From: Pogostemon cablin
Taxonomy: Eukaryota > Streptophyta > Magnoliopsida > Lamiales > Lamiaceae
Assembly: GCA_023678885.1 (NCBI GenBank)
Contig: CM043013.1
Location: 25,266,791-25,330,790 of the forward strand
Direction of reading: 5' to 3'
Length of the DNA: 64,000 bases
Part shown: piece by piece, positions 1-11,865 of the stretch
Layout of the letters: each line of letters opens with the position of its first letter
How positions within the stretch are numbered: position 1 is the stretch's first letter
The notes under the pieces: generated by a model
Databases searched by the model: none
What the model was told of the DNA's origin: nothing
The model's input: the letters and a program-made list of their open reading frames with translations, nothing else
Program-made: the position numbers and the translations under genes

Positions 1-128
1 TGGGATGATGGTAGATCCAAAAGATGAAGAATGGATGAAGATGATGGTGTGGAATGGAAGAAATGGTGTGTGATGTTTGTGCAGGGCTGTGAATTTCGAA
101 TCTCCTCAAAAATATTGAAGTATTGGGA

Positions 129-135
129 ATTTATA
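129..135 (-). promoter_or_regulatory. TATA-like box of the element E LTR
   Basis: TATAAAT on the minus strand lies about 50 bp downstream (in element orientation) of the CACGGCC array. This is the same order as in D, A and B. It is inferred to be the U3 core promoter. Confidence 0.5.
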
Positions 136-183
136 CCCCTTGGGAAGCTTCTAGAAGAATAATGATTTTTTTACAGAATTTCA

Positions 184-408
184 CACAACACGAGTCGTGC
201 TCTGCAACACGGCCATAAGGTGGCCGTGTTGGGTGAATTGATGCTGCCGCACGGCCTCTCCTTACAAGGCCGTGTTACGCAACACGGCTTGTGTGCTGCA
301 ACACGGCTCGTGTGCTGTAACACGGGCACAGGGTGGTTGTGTTGGATGAATTGATGTCGGCACACGGCCACTTCTTACAGGGCCGTGTTCTGTACACGGC
401 CCGTGTTG
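184..408. repeat. ACACGGCC/GGCCGTGT motif array in the U3 of E
   Basis: About a dozen exact or one-off copies of ACACGGCC and its complement GGCCGTGT occur within about 220 bp, in both orientations and separated by 10-30 bp. The array lies just upstream of the TATA-like box. The same motif forms arrays in both D LTRs and the D spacer. Confidence 0.9.
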
Positions 409-626
409 GTGTATGCCCCTATTTTTCACATTTTATTTCGGCTCGTTCTCCTTCGTTTCAACTCCGAATTGAGATCTGCTTTTTCCTACATCTTCTTTAT
501 CATATCTAACATCTAATAAAAAGTGAAAACACATAACACAACCAAATAATACATGAAATACGGATAAAATAATATGAAAATGGATATAAAAAGGCACTAA
601 AATCTAGGTGAAAATATCACTCATCA

Positions 627-1807
627 CTCACAAGATAAGTATTTACTCTCACTCTCTAGTGTAAAAGTTATACACTTCAATAGGTTAATATACGCTCATA
701 TCAATTCATACTTTTGCGTAACCATAAGTTTGGCAAGGGGTCTCAAAAATCAACTTACAATCAATTCATTGCTAGGATCACAATGGACTTGTTTTTGGGT
801 TGTAATGTTGACTCTTTGATAAAGGTAGGAAAATTTAGGTAGAGTGACTAATTCACTAGTAGATAATTACCTTGGAGTTTTCCTTTTCATCATACAGCTT
901 CATCTTTTTTCCTCCATCTTCTTCTTATAATCTTCATGGTTTGACTTCTCCTTCTTTTCCTTAGCATCCACATCATATTTCTTTATTGATCAAGGGTACT
1001 AATTTCGGGCACTACCCTTCTAAGCAGTCGGGGTACTAGTTTCAGGTACTACCCCTAAACAAGATTTAACCGTACTTCTTTCTTTTTCATACTTCTCAAC
1101 CAAGCTTCTACCTTTTTCATTCTTACAAGCACTTATTCACCTCAACTCTCTACTAATGAATAGGATATTCAACAAGGCTCAAGTAAAGGTTAAATAAGGC
1201 TTTTTGTCAAGGCTTGCCAAAGAAAAAACTTTTTTTAAGGCTCAAAAGGGCTTCCAATGATACATCTTATTATAAGGTAAGGTAAAATTTTGGCTAAGTA
1301 ACTCAAATAAATAATAACAGCCTAAGATCATGTCCTAGTAATTCATCAATCATAAGTTTCACACAAGACTACAAGCCAAGTTCTACAATACGGTCACATA
1401 AACGATTCCCTCAAGAATAAACTATCATGAACTAGCATGATTCAAATGGCTCAAACTCTCAAATGGGTAAATAGAATCCTAAATACTCCTCATAGCATAT
1501 AATCAAGATCAATTTCACAATAAACTCCACATACTTATCAAGTTGTACATGCTTCTCATCAATAAAAATTAACACATATAAAATATGAATGCAACATACT
1601 AATGCCAAGAACCCACATATCACGACAATCATACAAGTATATCCAACTAATTTCACCCTCAAGTAACAATCATCACATCTCAATCTAACATCAAATCATA
1701 CTTCCAATAGACATACATGCCACTCATACCACAAATACCTATCCTGCAAAGAGAAAAAGAGAAGGGAGATGAGATGAAACAGACAAAGGACAAAAACCTT
1801 ATGCAAC
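627..1807 (-). other. 3' noncoding region of element A
   Basis: No supported gene. The part from about 1145 matches, in reverse complement, the last bases of the window in element C (CTCTCTACTAATGAATAG and flanks) at roughly 90 percent. The part around 770-860 resembles the 3' noncoding region of D at 35600-35670. The small ORFs here are not conserved. The A polypurine tract and 3' LTR are not visible. Confidence 0.7.
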
Positions 1808-3876
1808 CTACTCCTCTGGAGCATCATCATCGCTTGCACCCTCTTCGTCATCACCGCCACTCATCTCCGAGCCAATCGATCCAAATCTCTATGAAGACTG
1901 TTCAGCTTCCTATCCAACTCGAGCTAATGAGCATACATTCTCTCCAATCTCATATCCATCTCCACATAATTATTCTGCTGTGTGTTGTACCTCGCATCCA
2001 ACACTGTGTAGTTCGTATTTGTCAAGGCCAGCTACCTATTCATCTCCTGCTAGTTCGCATCCAGTGTGGCGAACTGCTCTTGAATCAATCAAAACTGCTC
2101 TTGAAAATAAGTATCTAGACCAGCCCACTGCTACTGTAGCCATGCTGTAATAGGACATGGTGGCATCTCACGCGGCTGCAGATCTCCCATCTCTGGATCC
2201 ATCTGATCCGCTCCATGCTCCTGCTCATGCTGTGACTATAGTCGAGGTTGAAATTGCCCTTCGTCTATGATCCTCTGAAGCTCCTCATTCATTCCCTCAG
2301 TGTACATCTGAGCTACAGTCCTCTAATCACCTTTCGTCAAGAAAGTGATGGAGAGAGCATCATGCGCCAATGTGTTCATCAACTTGTTGCCCTCATTCCG
2401 AATAGAAGTCAGCTCACTCACATCAAACTGAAACATGAAAGTGAAGGCTTGGATCCCCTCGTGTAGAACCAATCTCCATCACGAAGATGAGTGAAGCCAC
2501 CCTTCACACACGTACTCATAACCGAATTCGGATCCTCAAGAATAGGTGTAATACAGTGAAATCCATGTGATAATACTCAGCCACAGAAGTCAACAAACCT
2601 CCTATATTCACTCTCTGAAATGGAGAGCTTCTAAAACTCTCTGATGAATGAGGTACGATCCCACATTGAACCTCACTCCATTTAGTATACACCAAAGGAC
2701 ATACGACTCTCCCCTCGACACACAGCTCCCCTCAGATCTTGCAAACAGTGTGTTGCTCAGGACTCTATCCATATATCTAAGCACTGGATTCCGGATCAAC
2801 AAAGCACGAGCACTACTAGTCTTGAAATCCATATCCTCTCTAAAAATCTCTCTCCAAAAGTTATTCGCATTGAAGAATCCATTCTCATTCCTAGAGATCC
2901 CTCTCGGAGTCTGAAACGGCTCATTCAACTCCTCAGCCGACCACGTCCTCATCTCACCTCCAAGCTGGAATGTAAACTCATATAGGAGATGGCTCAAATC
3001 CTTCTTAACAGTAATCGAACATAGCACCTCAGCAGTCATATGGAAGTATGTAGGCTTCTTCAACTCCATGAAGTGACGAATCCCTACTTGATCAAACATC
3101 CACAGGATATCATCTCGGATGCGCATTGTAACCATCACTCCATCATCCTGATACCTCGTTCTAGCAATCTTATCTGATATATTACCCCACTTATCCTTGA
3201 TGTCATCCCAATCATTCATCCGAACCTTGAAATTTATAGGCAACCTCTCCTGAAGCCTTAACTTCTTTGTCACTGCATCTTCACGAGATGGTCTATCTTG
3301 CCTCTTTTTGGATCGAACCTTAGCTTCCTTTTCTTTTTCTGAAATCAATACTTCAATACCAACCAACAAGAAAAGCAAACCAAGCTAATTCATAATCAAC
3401 TAGCATTCAACCCCACTCAAGACTTCAAGTTTTTCAATGCATAGTCACTCTAAACAAGCATGTTCCCTCCTCATCATTCAATACTTCAATCCTCATGCTT
3501 ACTTAACTCCATTCCAACATCAAGTATGCAAACAACAACCAACGATTCTATTAACCACAAGAATGCATTACTACTCAAATTACTCATAATCCAACATAAA
3601 TAACTACTCAAATTCAAGCAATTTACTCAAAATCCAACATGCTTCATCTCACACTCCTCAATTACTCATAACTTCATGTAAACATCAGGGTTTGACAATA
3701 ATTAAACAATGAAAACGAACCCATCAATTGCTCATATGAGATTGCACACAAAAACTCAAATTCACCATGAATTCCTATATACACTAGTTCAATCGACTTA
3801 CCCACTTGCAATCAATAATTAGAACTTCAATCCTAGGGTAATAGAGTCAAGAAAACGTACCTTTTGAACTGGCCAT
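1808..3876 (-). pseudogene. Athila 3' ORF (env-position protein), intron-containing, broken in A
   Basis: Equivalent of D's 513-residue 3' ORF, a plant-transposon protein of unknown function at the env position. A 16-nt first exon (3861-3876) starts with ATG in a GCCATGG context and ends at AAAG^GTACGT. The predicted intron is 3339-3860 (522 bp), with acceptor TGATTTCAG. Exon 2 begins in the frame of a Lys/Glu-rich N-terminus and runs readably to 2608, with blocks such as DKIARTRYQDDGV, ELKKPTYFHMTAEVL and IRNPVLRYMDRVLSNT shared with C and related in D. After a stop at 2608 the frame is broken. The homologous end is an acidic tail (GGDDEEG...DDDAPEE) with its stop at 1808-1810. The summed exon length is about 515.7 codons, close to D's length, so a net frameshift is present. 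Function is unknown. It is not a recognisable viral envelope, and I see no clear signal or membrane segment. Confidence 0.75.
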
Positions 3877-4101
3877 GGCTTACAATGAACAAGTGTGACA
3901 ATCTTTCAAAATCGTGACAAAGCCCTAGTTTTGCAACTAGATTGTTCCGAAAATGCGACGAATTGAGTGAAAAGAGTGTGGAGTATGGTTTAATCAGAGC
4001 GAAATTGAGTGGAATTGGAGATTAGAGGGAAGGGTTTCCGATCTGGGATGAATTCAAGTGAAGTGGTGTGCAAAGTGATCGAATGGGGGTGAAAAACTAC
4101 A

Positions 4102-4107
4102 TTTAAA
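4102..4107 (-). promoter_or_regulatory. TATA-like TTTAAA upstream of the A 3' ORF
   Basis: It lies immediately downstream of the motif array and about 225 bp before the 3' ORF start. A comparable box (CTTTTAAAAAC) occupies the same place in D at about 39110-39124. It is a proposed internal promoter, inferred only from position. Confidence 0.3.
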
Positions 4108-4126
4108 ACTGACTTACCTGGTACGA

Positions 4127-4545
4127 TTCGACCAACTGGAGTGGTCGAACGGGCTTGTCGTGGTCTAATGGGCTTGTTGTGGTCGAACCACATTTCTGGA
4201 GGCCTTCCGTGCCTCAGTTCAACCTCGATTCAACCAAATGCCTTGGTTGAACCTCAATGTCGTGGTCGAACTCCTTTGTTCAAACTTTCAGGTTCGCGAT
4301 TCGACCTTGGTTAGACTTACCCTTTGGTCAAACCCATCCCATCTTGGTCGAATCGGCCTGTACAAAATTCTCTGATCTCCTATTCGACCTTTGTCTTGAT
4401 TGAAGCCTTGGTCGAATCAACCCCTGCGTGGTCAAATCGACCTGTAACGGAGTCTCTAATCACCAGTTCGACCTGAGCTCTTTAGTTCAACCTGCACCCT
4501 TGGTCGAATCGGACACCTGATGCTCTAAAGTCGAATTTTCTTCAT
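4127..4545. repeat. TTCGACC/GGTCGAA motif array in the A spacer
   Basis: Many copies of TTCGACC and GGTCGAA, with one-base variants such as TTCAACC, occur over about 420 bp. Its downstream edge is ACCTGGT (plus strand), the same edge as in B and D. Confidence 0.9.
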
Positions 4546-4819
4546 CCCCTACACACTTCAAGCTCAAAATGAAAATTAGGTACCAAAATAGAACCAAACT
4601 TGGCTCGAGAATCAATCCTAAAACTCAATATATATGTGTAACTCTGCATATGACACTAAAAAACAACACAAAACACCACTAAACATTAGGCAAATTGCAA
4701 AAAATTGACCTACTAAAACCGGTTAAAGTTTCAATATGCTGCAAAAAATCAACTACCCTAACAAATGTTACAAAGAAAAGATTATACTTTCAGTGCTTCA
4801 ATGAGGTAAGTACATCACA

Positions 4820-4850
4820 CCCCCCAAACTTAGTAGAAACTAAGTTTGCA
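4820..4850 (-). other. Internal polypurine-like tract with hairpin, element A
   Basis: Minus strand reads CTAAGTTTGGGGGG. Just beside it AAACTTAG and CTAAGTTT (plus strand 4826-4847) form an 8-bp stem with a 6-nt loop. It resembles the 3' polypurine tract of D (TTTAAGTTTGGGGGT) but lies upstream of the 3' ORF. Confidence 0.55.
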
Positions 4851-4974
4851 AAGAGATGTAATTGCAGATAAGTAAGCACTTCAAATATAAAAATTTCTTA
4901 CTCACACGAAAGAAATAAAGCAATAAAACAGGAGGAAAAGCCCCCAACAGGCACTCTTGTTTAACATCGTAGAG

Positions 4975-7900
4975 TCATGACGGTACCAATTTGTGCAAGG
5001 TATCCTCAAAGATGACACAAGCATCATTCGACGACCTGTAATGCTTCAATCGATGCCCATTCGCCGCGATAATGTCCCCATCTTTGTCCATAAGTTCAAA
5101 ACTCCCCCTTCTGCAGGCTCTATAGATAATGAACGGCCTGTCCACTTTGATTTCAATTTTCCTGCAGAGAGCTTCAAACGAGAGTTAAAAATTAATACCT
5201 CATCACCTTGCTTGAACTCCTTGTATGACATATTTGAATCATGTCATTTCTTCATTCTCTCCTTGTAGATCTCTGAGTTCTTGTAAGCTCGATTCTCGAA
5301 CTCATCCAATTAATTGAAATGAGTCATTCTCAACTCCTTTTGATCCTTTAGAGACAAGTTCAAGCTCCTCAATGCCCAAAAAAGCTTTGTGCTGAATTTC
5401 TATGGGTAAGTGGCACGACTTCTCATAGATAATTTGATACGGTAACATATCCAACACCATCTTATAAGCAGTTCGGAACCCCTACACAATATCATCAAGC
5501 TTCATAGCCCAATCCTTTCTATTGGTTTGGACTACCTTATCCAAAATTTGTTTCACTTGTCGGTTAAAGACTTCAGCTTGTCCATTCGCTCGAGGCTGTA
5601 GGGTGTAGTAACCTTATGCTTGACTCCATAATCCTTAAGCACCTTTTGAAGAAGTTTGTTGACAAAGTGAGACCCTCCATCACTCACTAGTGCTCTAGGA
5701 ACTCTATAGCGGGCAAAGATATATTTCTTTAAGAAAGACAACACAGTCCTTGTATCGTCCACGCGAGTGGGAATGGCTTCCACCCACATAGAAACATAAT
5801 CCACTGCTAGAAGTATGTAGAGAAATCCATTAGATGGGGGAAAATGCCCCATAAAATCGATCCCCCATACATCGAAGATCTCAACAACAATGCTCGGCTG
5901 AAGTGGCATCTCATCTCTCCTACTTATGTTCCCCATCCCTTGACATCTATCTCATGTCGCCACATAGGTTTCACAATCTTTAAACGAAGTAGGCCAATAT
6001 AGAGCTGATTGAAGTACCTTTGCTGCCGTCTTTTGAGCTTCGAAGTGCCCACCGTTAGGTTATGCATGGAAAATATCAAGAACGCTCTCCATCTCCATCT
6101 CGAGCACACACCTATGGACTATGGAATCCGTATAAATTTTGTAGACAAATGGATCATACCATATAAATGTCTCAACATCTCTATTGAATTTTGCAAGTTG
6201 ATATCGGTTGAGATCTTTTGGAATTTCTCCTACGATAATGTAATTCATATAATCCGCATACCATGGATCCATCCCTTGGACAGCCACCACACATGCTCCT
6301 TCCGCTCCTTCAACAAACACTGCCATGATCTTCTCATCAGGGAACATCTCTTCTATGTACTCGAAAGAATCATCACAGTGCTCCATCGTCTCCATCATTG
6401 ATAGGTGGTCCACCAAACATTCTTCGTACCTTTCTTATCTCGGATCTCCATATCAAATTTCTGCAGAAGAAGAATCCATCTAAAGATCCTTGGCTTCATT
6501 TTCTTCTTCTTCATCAAGTACCGGATCGCAGAATGATCCGTATACACTATTGTCCTTATGCTAACCAAATACTGTCGAAACTTATTGATTGCATACACTG
6601 GAGCTATAAACTCATTTTCAGTCACCATGTAGTTCTTTTGTGCAGCATCAAAAGTCTTACTCGCATAGTAAATGACGCTGAACTTCTTTTCTCTCAACTG
6701 CCCAAGCACCACTCCAAGTGCTAAGTCACTCACATCACACATAAGTACAAACGGCTAAGTCCAATCTGGTGTGATCAAGATAGGTACAGTAATAAGTGCC
6801 TCTTTCAAAACCTGAAAAGTTGTTAGACACTCTTCATAAAAAATAAAAGGAATATCCTTTTCAAGTAAATGAGATAAGGGCTTAGAGTATTTCGACAAGT
6901 CATTTATGAATCTTCTATAAAAACCGGCATGTCCAAAGAAGGATCACACTCTCTTTTCATTAGTAGGTGGAGGTAGCTTCTCAATTGCCACCACCTTTGC
7001 TCTAACCACCTGCAATCCCTTGGCTGAAATATGATGACCAAGAACAATCACATCTCTCACCATGAAGTGGCATTTCTCCCAATTCAAGACAAGATTAGTT
7101 TCTTGGCATCTCTTCAAAATAGTAGCAAGGTTAGATAAAAAAATATCGAAGGAGGAACCAAACACAGAAAAATCATCCATAAACACCTCAATGATCTTTT
7201 CTATCAACCCATCAAATATGGCCATCATGCAAAGCTGAAATGTAGCAGGTGCATTACATAATCCAAAATGCATCTTTCTAAAGGAAAAAGTTTCATAAGG
7301 GCAAGTAAAAGTAGTCTTTTCTTGATCCTCGGGTACAATCATGATTTGATTATAACCCGAGTATCTGTCCAAGAAGCAATAAAACTCATACCCTGTAAGA
7401 CGATCAAGCATTTGATCCATGAAAGGAAGGGAAAAATTGTCTTTGCATATATTTTCATTCAGTTACCTGTAATCCGTACACACACGCTATCCCGTAGGAA
7501 TCCTAGTGGCTAAAGTCTCACCATCATCGGCTTTCACAATAGTCATGACCCCTTCTTAGCTACTACATGCAATGGACTCACATGGGGACTATCACTAATG
7601 TGATATATAATTCCAGCATCTAGCCACGTTAGGATTTTCTTCATAATCACTTCTTGAATAGTGAGATTCACCCTCCGCTGATTCTGAATGCTATTCTTAG
7701 TCTCATCTAACAATTTTATTCTATGCATGTAATATGATGGACTAATACCTTTTAAATCATTAAGAGACCAACCAATCGCAGACTTATACTTTCTAAGCAT
7801 ATCTAACAGTTCCTCAAGTTGATCATCATCAATGGAAGAAGATATGATTACAGGATATTTTTTATTATCACCTAGGTAGGCATACTTCAAGTGCTCCGGT

Positions 7901-10900
7901 AGCAGTTTATACTCTTCTTTCTTCTCTTTTTGAGGTGCGCTCTCTCTATCCAACGGTAGGTACTTCCTAGTTTATTTTACTTCTTCCATCTTGGTCCTTT
8001 TCGACTCATGCCTGTCATCACCCAAAGCAACCAAGTTTTTAAGAAATTCAATACACACCTCGTTGGAGAGTTCATCTAGCTCCGTAATGGGAAAAGTAAG
8101 AGACTCTGCCAAGCATGTCTCAAGAGGATCCTTCGACAAGATCAAAGACATGTCTTCCTTCACAATCTCCTCCACTACATCAATATTGTGACAATGCATC
8201 TCCATTTGCATATTCATTGCTTTGTCTAGGTTAAATAAAACATCTTTTTTACCCATCCGCAATCGTAACTCACCCTTCTGCACATCTATCATAGCTTCCG
8301 CAGTAGCAATGAAAGGTCTCCCTAAGATAAGAGGGACATTATCCTTCTTATCTTCCATCTCAAGTACAAGAAAATCCACAGGAAAGACAAGCTTCTCTAC
8401 TTTTACAAGAACGTCTTCAATAACACCCTTCGGAAAAGTCATAGACCTATTCGCTAGTTGTAGAGCAACTGTTATGGAAGTTAACTCCCCCAAACCAAGC
8501 CGTTGAAATATCGACAATGGCATCAAATTGATGCTTGCCCCAAGATCACACAAGGCTCTACGTGTCGGCCCCTTTCCAATCTCACACAATATAGTGAAGC
8601 TTCCAGGATCCTTCAACTTAGCTGGCAGCTTTCTCTGGATGATCGAGCTGTAATTTTAGGACAAATTCACTGTTTTAATTCCGTTCAAGCTTCTCTTCTT
8701 CAAAAGTATATCCTTCAGAAAATGGGCATAGTATGACATCTCTAAGATCGCTTTAGAAAAAGGAATGTTCAAGTTTATTTTGTTTATGATATCTGTAAAC
8801 TTCTTGAACTTCTCTTCTAATCCTTTCTTAACTAGCTTGTAAGGAAACAGCGGAGGTATCTTTGTTTTGGGAATCCCCCATTCATTACGTTCAACCTTCT
8901 CCGCTTTATCCTTTTTGGGTCTCAATCTCTTTGCTCTTTCCCACTTCTTTTCCACTATAATCTCAGTATTCTACTATTTGGAAGGTACTAGAGTAGCATC
9001 AACATCATGTGGAGCATTCAACGCAGAAAATGGTGTAGAACGGGAGGGTTCAACCTAGGTTCGACCAGGGTATCTAGTCGAACTGACCACTTGAAAGTTC
9101 GTTCTCCCCCTTACAGGCCGGTTCGACCATGGTTCGACCAATGGGGTTGGTCGAACCATAGTGATCTTGGTCAAATCGGGCTTCAGACAAAATAAAGCAT
9201 TCTGGACAGTGAGGTTCGACCTGAGTTCAACTAGAGCTTTTGGTCGAATTGACCTAATTTTGGTCGAACTGCCCATCAGTAACTTCGGATGTCGCCCAGG
9301 TGCCCCGTTCGACCTTCCCTGTGTAGTTCGACCATCTGTGTTGGTCGAATTAGGGTCGAATCGAGCTCCTGTCTCTTCAAACATCGATTCTAGCATCATT
9401 GGTCCCTCGTACTGCATTCCAAACCTCAATGTAATGGTGTGACAAGACTTTGGATTCTTAATACTTTGCGACGGAAACTATCCCTTCTCAATAGTTTGAG
9501 TCAATTTGTTCACGTTTCCTGCCATCTTCTATCAACAATGTAAGGTCCTTAACTTGCTTAGATAAATCCTCATGATTGACATCAATATTCTTTTCTAATT
9601 TGCCCTCGAGACGATCCACTCTTGCATCATTCCTCGCCATTTACCTGTTCACCGTATCCTCGAAACCTGGTTTCACTTCTTCCACCTTAGCTCCCGGATC
9701 AACACCGATAGGAGATTGCACCGCATTATTCGGATTACTCCATGAAAACTCTGGCATCCTTGGTTGTTGGTAATTACTCGGGGGACCACGATTATTGTAA
9801 TTCCCCTGATAATTCCGGTTCTTGGATTTGGGTACCTAGTTCCTTGAATACTTTGATCCATGGCGTAATTTGCCTCTTCGATCTCCTCTTGGCTAACTCC
9901 TTCATAGCCACCATCCTGCTGCATTATTAGTACTCTCTGCGATAAGTCTGTGATTTGCTTTTGCTGATACTCTAGTAGCTTGCTAATGTGAGTCAAACTA
10001 GAGACGATCTCATCATCTCTTCCGGACTTCACTATAGTATGCTCAACCTGTGCTATTTTACCAAGGACATAAGTGCCTCTCACTCTATCAGTCAGCCAAT
10101 CACTTGAATTCGTCGAAATAATCTTAAAAAGCTTCTCGGCCTCAATGGATGATTTTGTAAGCAATGCTCCATTAGAAGAAGCATAAAGTAAAACACAAGA
10201 ATTACAATCCAGCCCACTGTAGAAAATACTGATATGTTGAGCTTTAGATAGCCCATGCTGTGGACACTTCCGAAGCATGTCCTTGTACTATCCAAGCTTC
10301 ATGAAACTTTCATTACCATGAATAGAAAATTGATTGATTTCTTGCTTCATCTTGAGCACCTTCGAAGGTGGCATGTATCGCTCCAAGAATTTCACTTTCA
10401 ACTTCTCTCATGTATCACATTCAACAACATCAAGATTATCGTACCAATCTCTCGCCTTTTCATTTGGCGAGAACTTAAATAATATGATCTTCCTCGCATC
10501 CTCATGAGCTCTTGCATCTTTTTGTGTACTTGCATACCCAAGGAATTTATTTAGATGTTGCTGATGATCTTCAAAGGTTCTCCAGAGAAGGAACTCCTTT
10601 CAATCATGCTGATAAGAGCAGGGTGTAAATCAAAATTGGCTCCAGTCCCTCTTGCTCCTTACAGCCCCGCATTGCCTCCTCCGTTGTTCTTAAAGACTTC
10701 ACGGATGACAAGTGTATCTGGATCTACTGCCATGTTGACTGTCTCTACTTCCAAATTAACTTCGATTTCGTTGGCGAATTCAGCACGTCAACTTCAACTC
10801 CTACATTAAGAGCCTCAGTTTGGTCTAGGTTCTTATTCTTATTCGTCTTCTTCTTTTTCTTCCTTGACGATGCTCCAATCTCCGGATTATAAGGCACTAA

Positions 10901-10927
10901 TTCACCTGTCTTCGATTCTGTGAGCAT
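4975..10927 (-). pseudogene. gag-pol: Athila gag-pol polyprotein, element A (decayed)
   Basis: Ty3/gypsy polyprotein for capsid formation, processing, reverse transcription and integration. The start ATG at 10927 aligns with the gag start of C and D. Readable pieces on the minus strand: gag (about 9673-10927; CPQHGLSKAQ, a block also in D), a motif-array linker, the protease region (7972-8616; CDLGASINLMP with the catalytic Asp, then ILGRPF), RT (6944-7953; CFLDRYSGYNQ, FMDDFSV active site), RNase H (6395-6742; CDVSDLALGVVLGQ) and integrase (5046-6416; WGIDFMGHFP, VSDGGSHF), ending with EDTLH and a stop at 4975. Multiple frameshifts and stops separate them, and the integrase block NGxxEVSN is disrupted near 5570. 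It cannot encode a working polyprotein. Length matches the D equivalent (about 6 kb). Confidence 0.9.
9050..9365. repeat. TTCGACC/GGTCGAA array inside the A gag-protease linker
   Basis: I count about 6 exact TTCGACC and 5 exact GGTCGAA in roughly 320 bp, plus one-off variants. It lies between the gag block LRSGMQYEGP-like and the pre-protease KRLRPKKDK block, where D instead encodes an acidic linker. Confidence 0.9.
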
Positions 10928-11016
10928 ACATCTAAGAAAAATAAGTGTTAGAAATTAAAGACAAGAATAATATAATCTCAATTAAACTAGAAATAATAAA
11001 CTAATAATTAATGTCA

Positions 11017-11034
11017 TCCCCAGCAATGGTGCCA
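11017..11034 (-). other. Primer binding site of element A (tRNA-Asp-like)
   Basis: Minus strand TGGCACCATTGCTGGGGA, a close variant of TGGCGCCGTTGCCGGGGA, which is complementary to the 3' end of plant tRNA-Asp. It sits 9 nt inside the proposed LTR end. Confidence 0.8.
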
Positions 11035-11763
11035 AGAACTTGGTGAGCATTTTCTCAACACACAAAATTATCCCCAAGTATGAAATATATCAATTGTAGT
11101 TTTGATAGGTGACCAATTGATTATCGAACCCAATGGATGGATTATTATCAATTTAATTATATTCTAATTAACTAAGACTATATTGGCAAATTGGTTTGGA
11201 ATAGTTACGAAACTAAATAACATATAATTTAAATAGTAAATTAAATAGTCAAGCAATAGAGAAAATACAGTTGTGATCAAGTAAGAAATTAGGTAGTTCT
11301 TCGAGTCATCCAGTTTTACTTATTAATTTCTTTTCCATGTGTTGATGTTTGACTCTGCCTTGTGGTTTATGGACGTATCACTAAACCATGCAAGTTCACT
11401 GTATAGACACAAGTAAACATGCGTATGATACGTGTGAATATCCTCGGAGTAAGAGATATAATTCACCCCCTTTCTAGGTACTATCAGTATCAATTATTTC
11501 CCGTGCACTTAGTACTCTAACCCGATATGATCTCCCTTATAGGTACTGTGACGTTATACTCTTCGTTCTACTCATAAAACTTTCATAACCCTAGAACTAC
11601 CGGAGCAGCTCTGGCCCATGATTGATCTAGGAACAATCATGGTTGATTGGTATGATCTTACTTAACTCGCGAGAGGAACCTCTCTTCACAACTCCTTGGG
11701 ATGATGGTAGGTTTCGGTGGTGGATGGATGATGAATCTATCTCCTTCTTCTGCGAAAGCTCTT

Positions 11764-11771
11764 CTTTTATA
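11764..11771 (-). promoter_or_regulatory. TATA box of the A LTR
   Basis: TATAAAAG on the minus strand, conserved at 29989-29996 in the B LTR and about 95 bp downstream of the U3 motif array. Confidence 0.6.
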
Positions 11772-11865
11772 CTTGTAAACTCTTCTTACAGGCATTGGAT
11801 GGGCTTCTTGAGTGAACACATGCATTAAAGATGTAAAAATATGAATATGGTAAGTTTTCGCATGT

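Larger units (their letters stand above)
1..626 (-). mobile_element. Element E: partial LTR of an Athila-like retrotransposon
   Basis: The right part of an LTR that runs off the left edge. Its outer end at 612-626 (AAAATATCACTCATCA-type end) aligns with the LTR end of element D, including the shared CCTAGGT/TCTAGGTG stretch, and it carries the same class of CACGGCC motif array. No polypurine tract follows it on the right, so I read it as the outer end of the 5' LTR of a minus-strand element inserted in the 3' noncoding DNA of element A. CTCAC (627-631) would then be the target duplication. The alternative is that it is the 3' LTR of A itself, but A's 5' LTR (11044-12337) is too different. Confidence 0.65.
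3877..4974 (-). other. Spacer between pol and 3' ORF of element A
   Basis: Noncoding. In element orientation it holds a polypurine-like tract with a hairpin (4820-4850), an unremarkable AT-rich stretch, the TTCGACC array (4127-4545), a donor-like CAG^GTAAGT (4112-4119), a TTTAAA box (4102-4107) and a CT-rich leader up to the 3' ORF ATG at 3876. The same order is seen in B and C. Confidence 0.7.

Noticed and set aside
184..408. Regular short repeats that could suggest a CRISPR array
   Set aside because: Units are 7-8 bp, appear in both orientations at irregular spacing, lie within LTRs and have no cas genes; the DNA is plant.
1717..2118. Plus-strand ORF of 133 codons, rich in His and Leu
   Set aside because: Antisense shadow of the decayed A 3' ORF.
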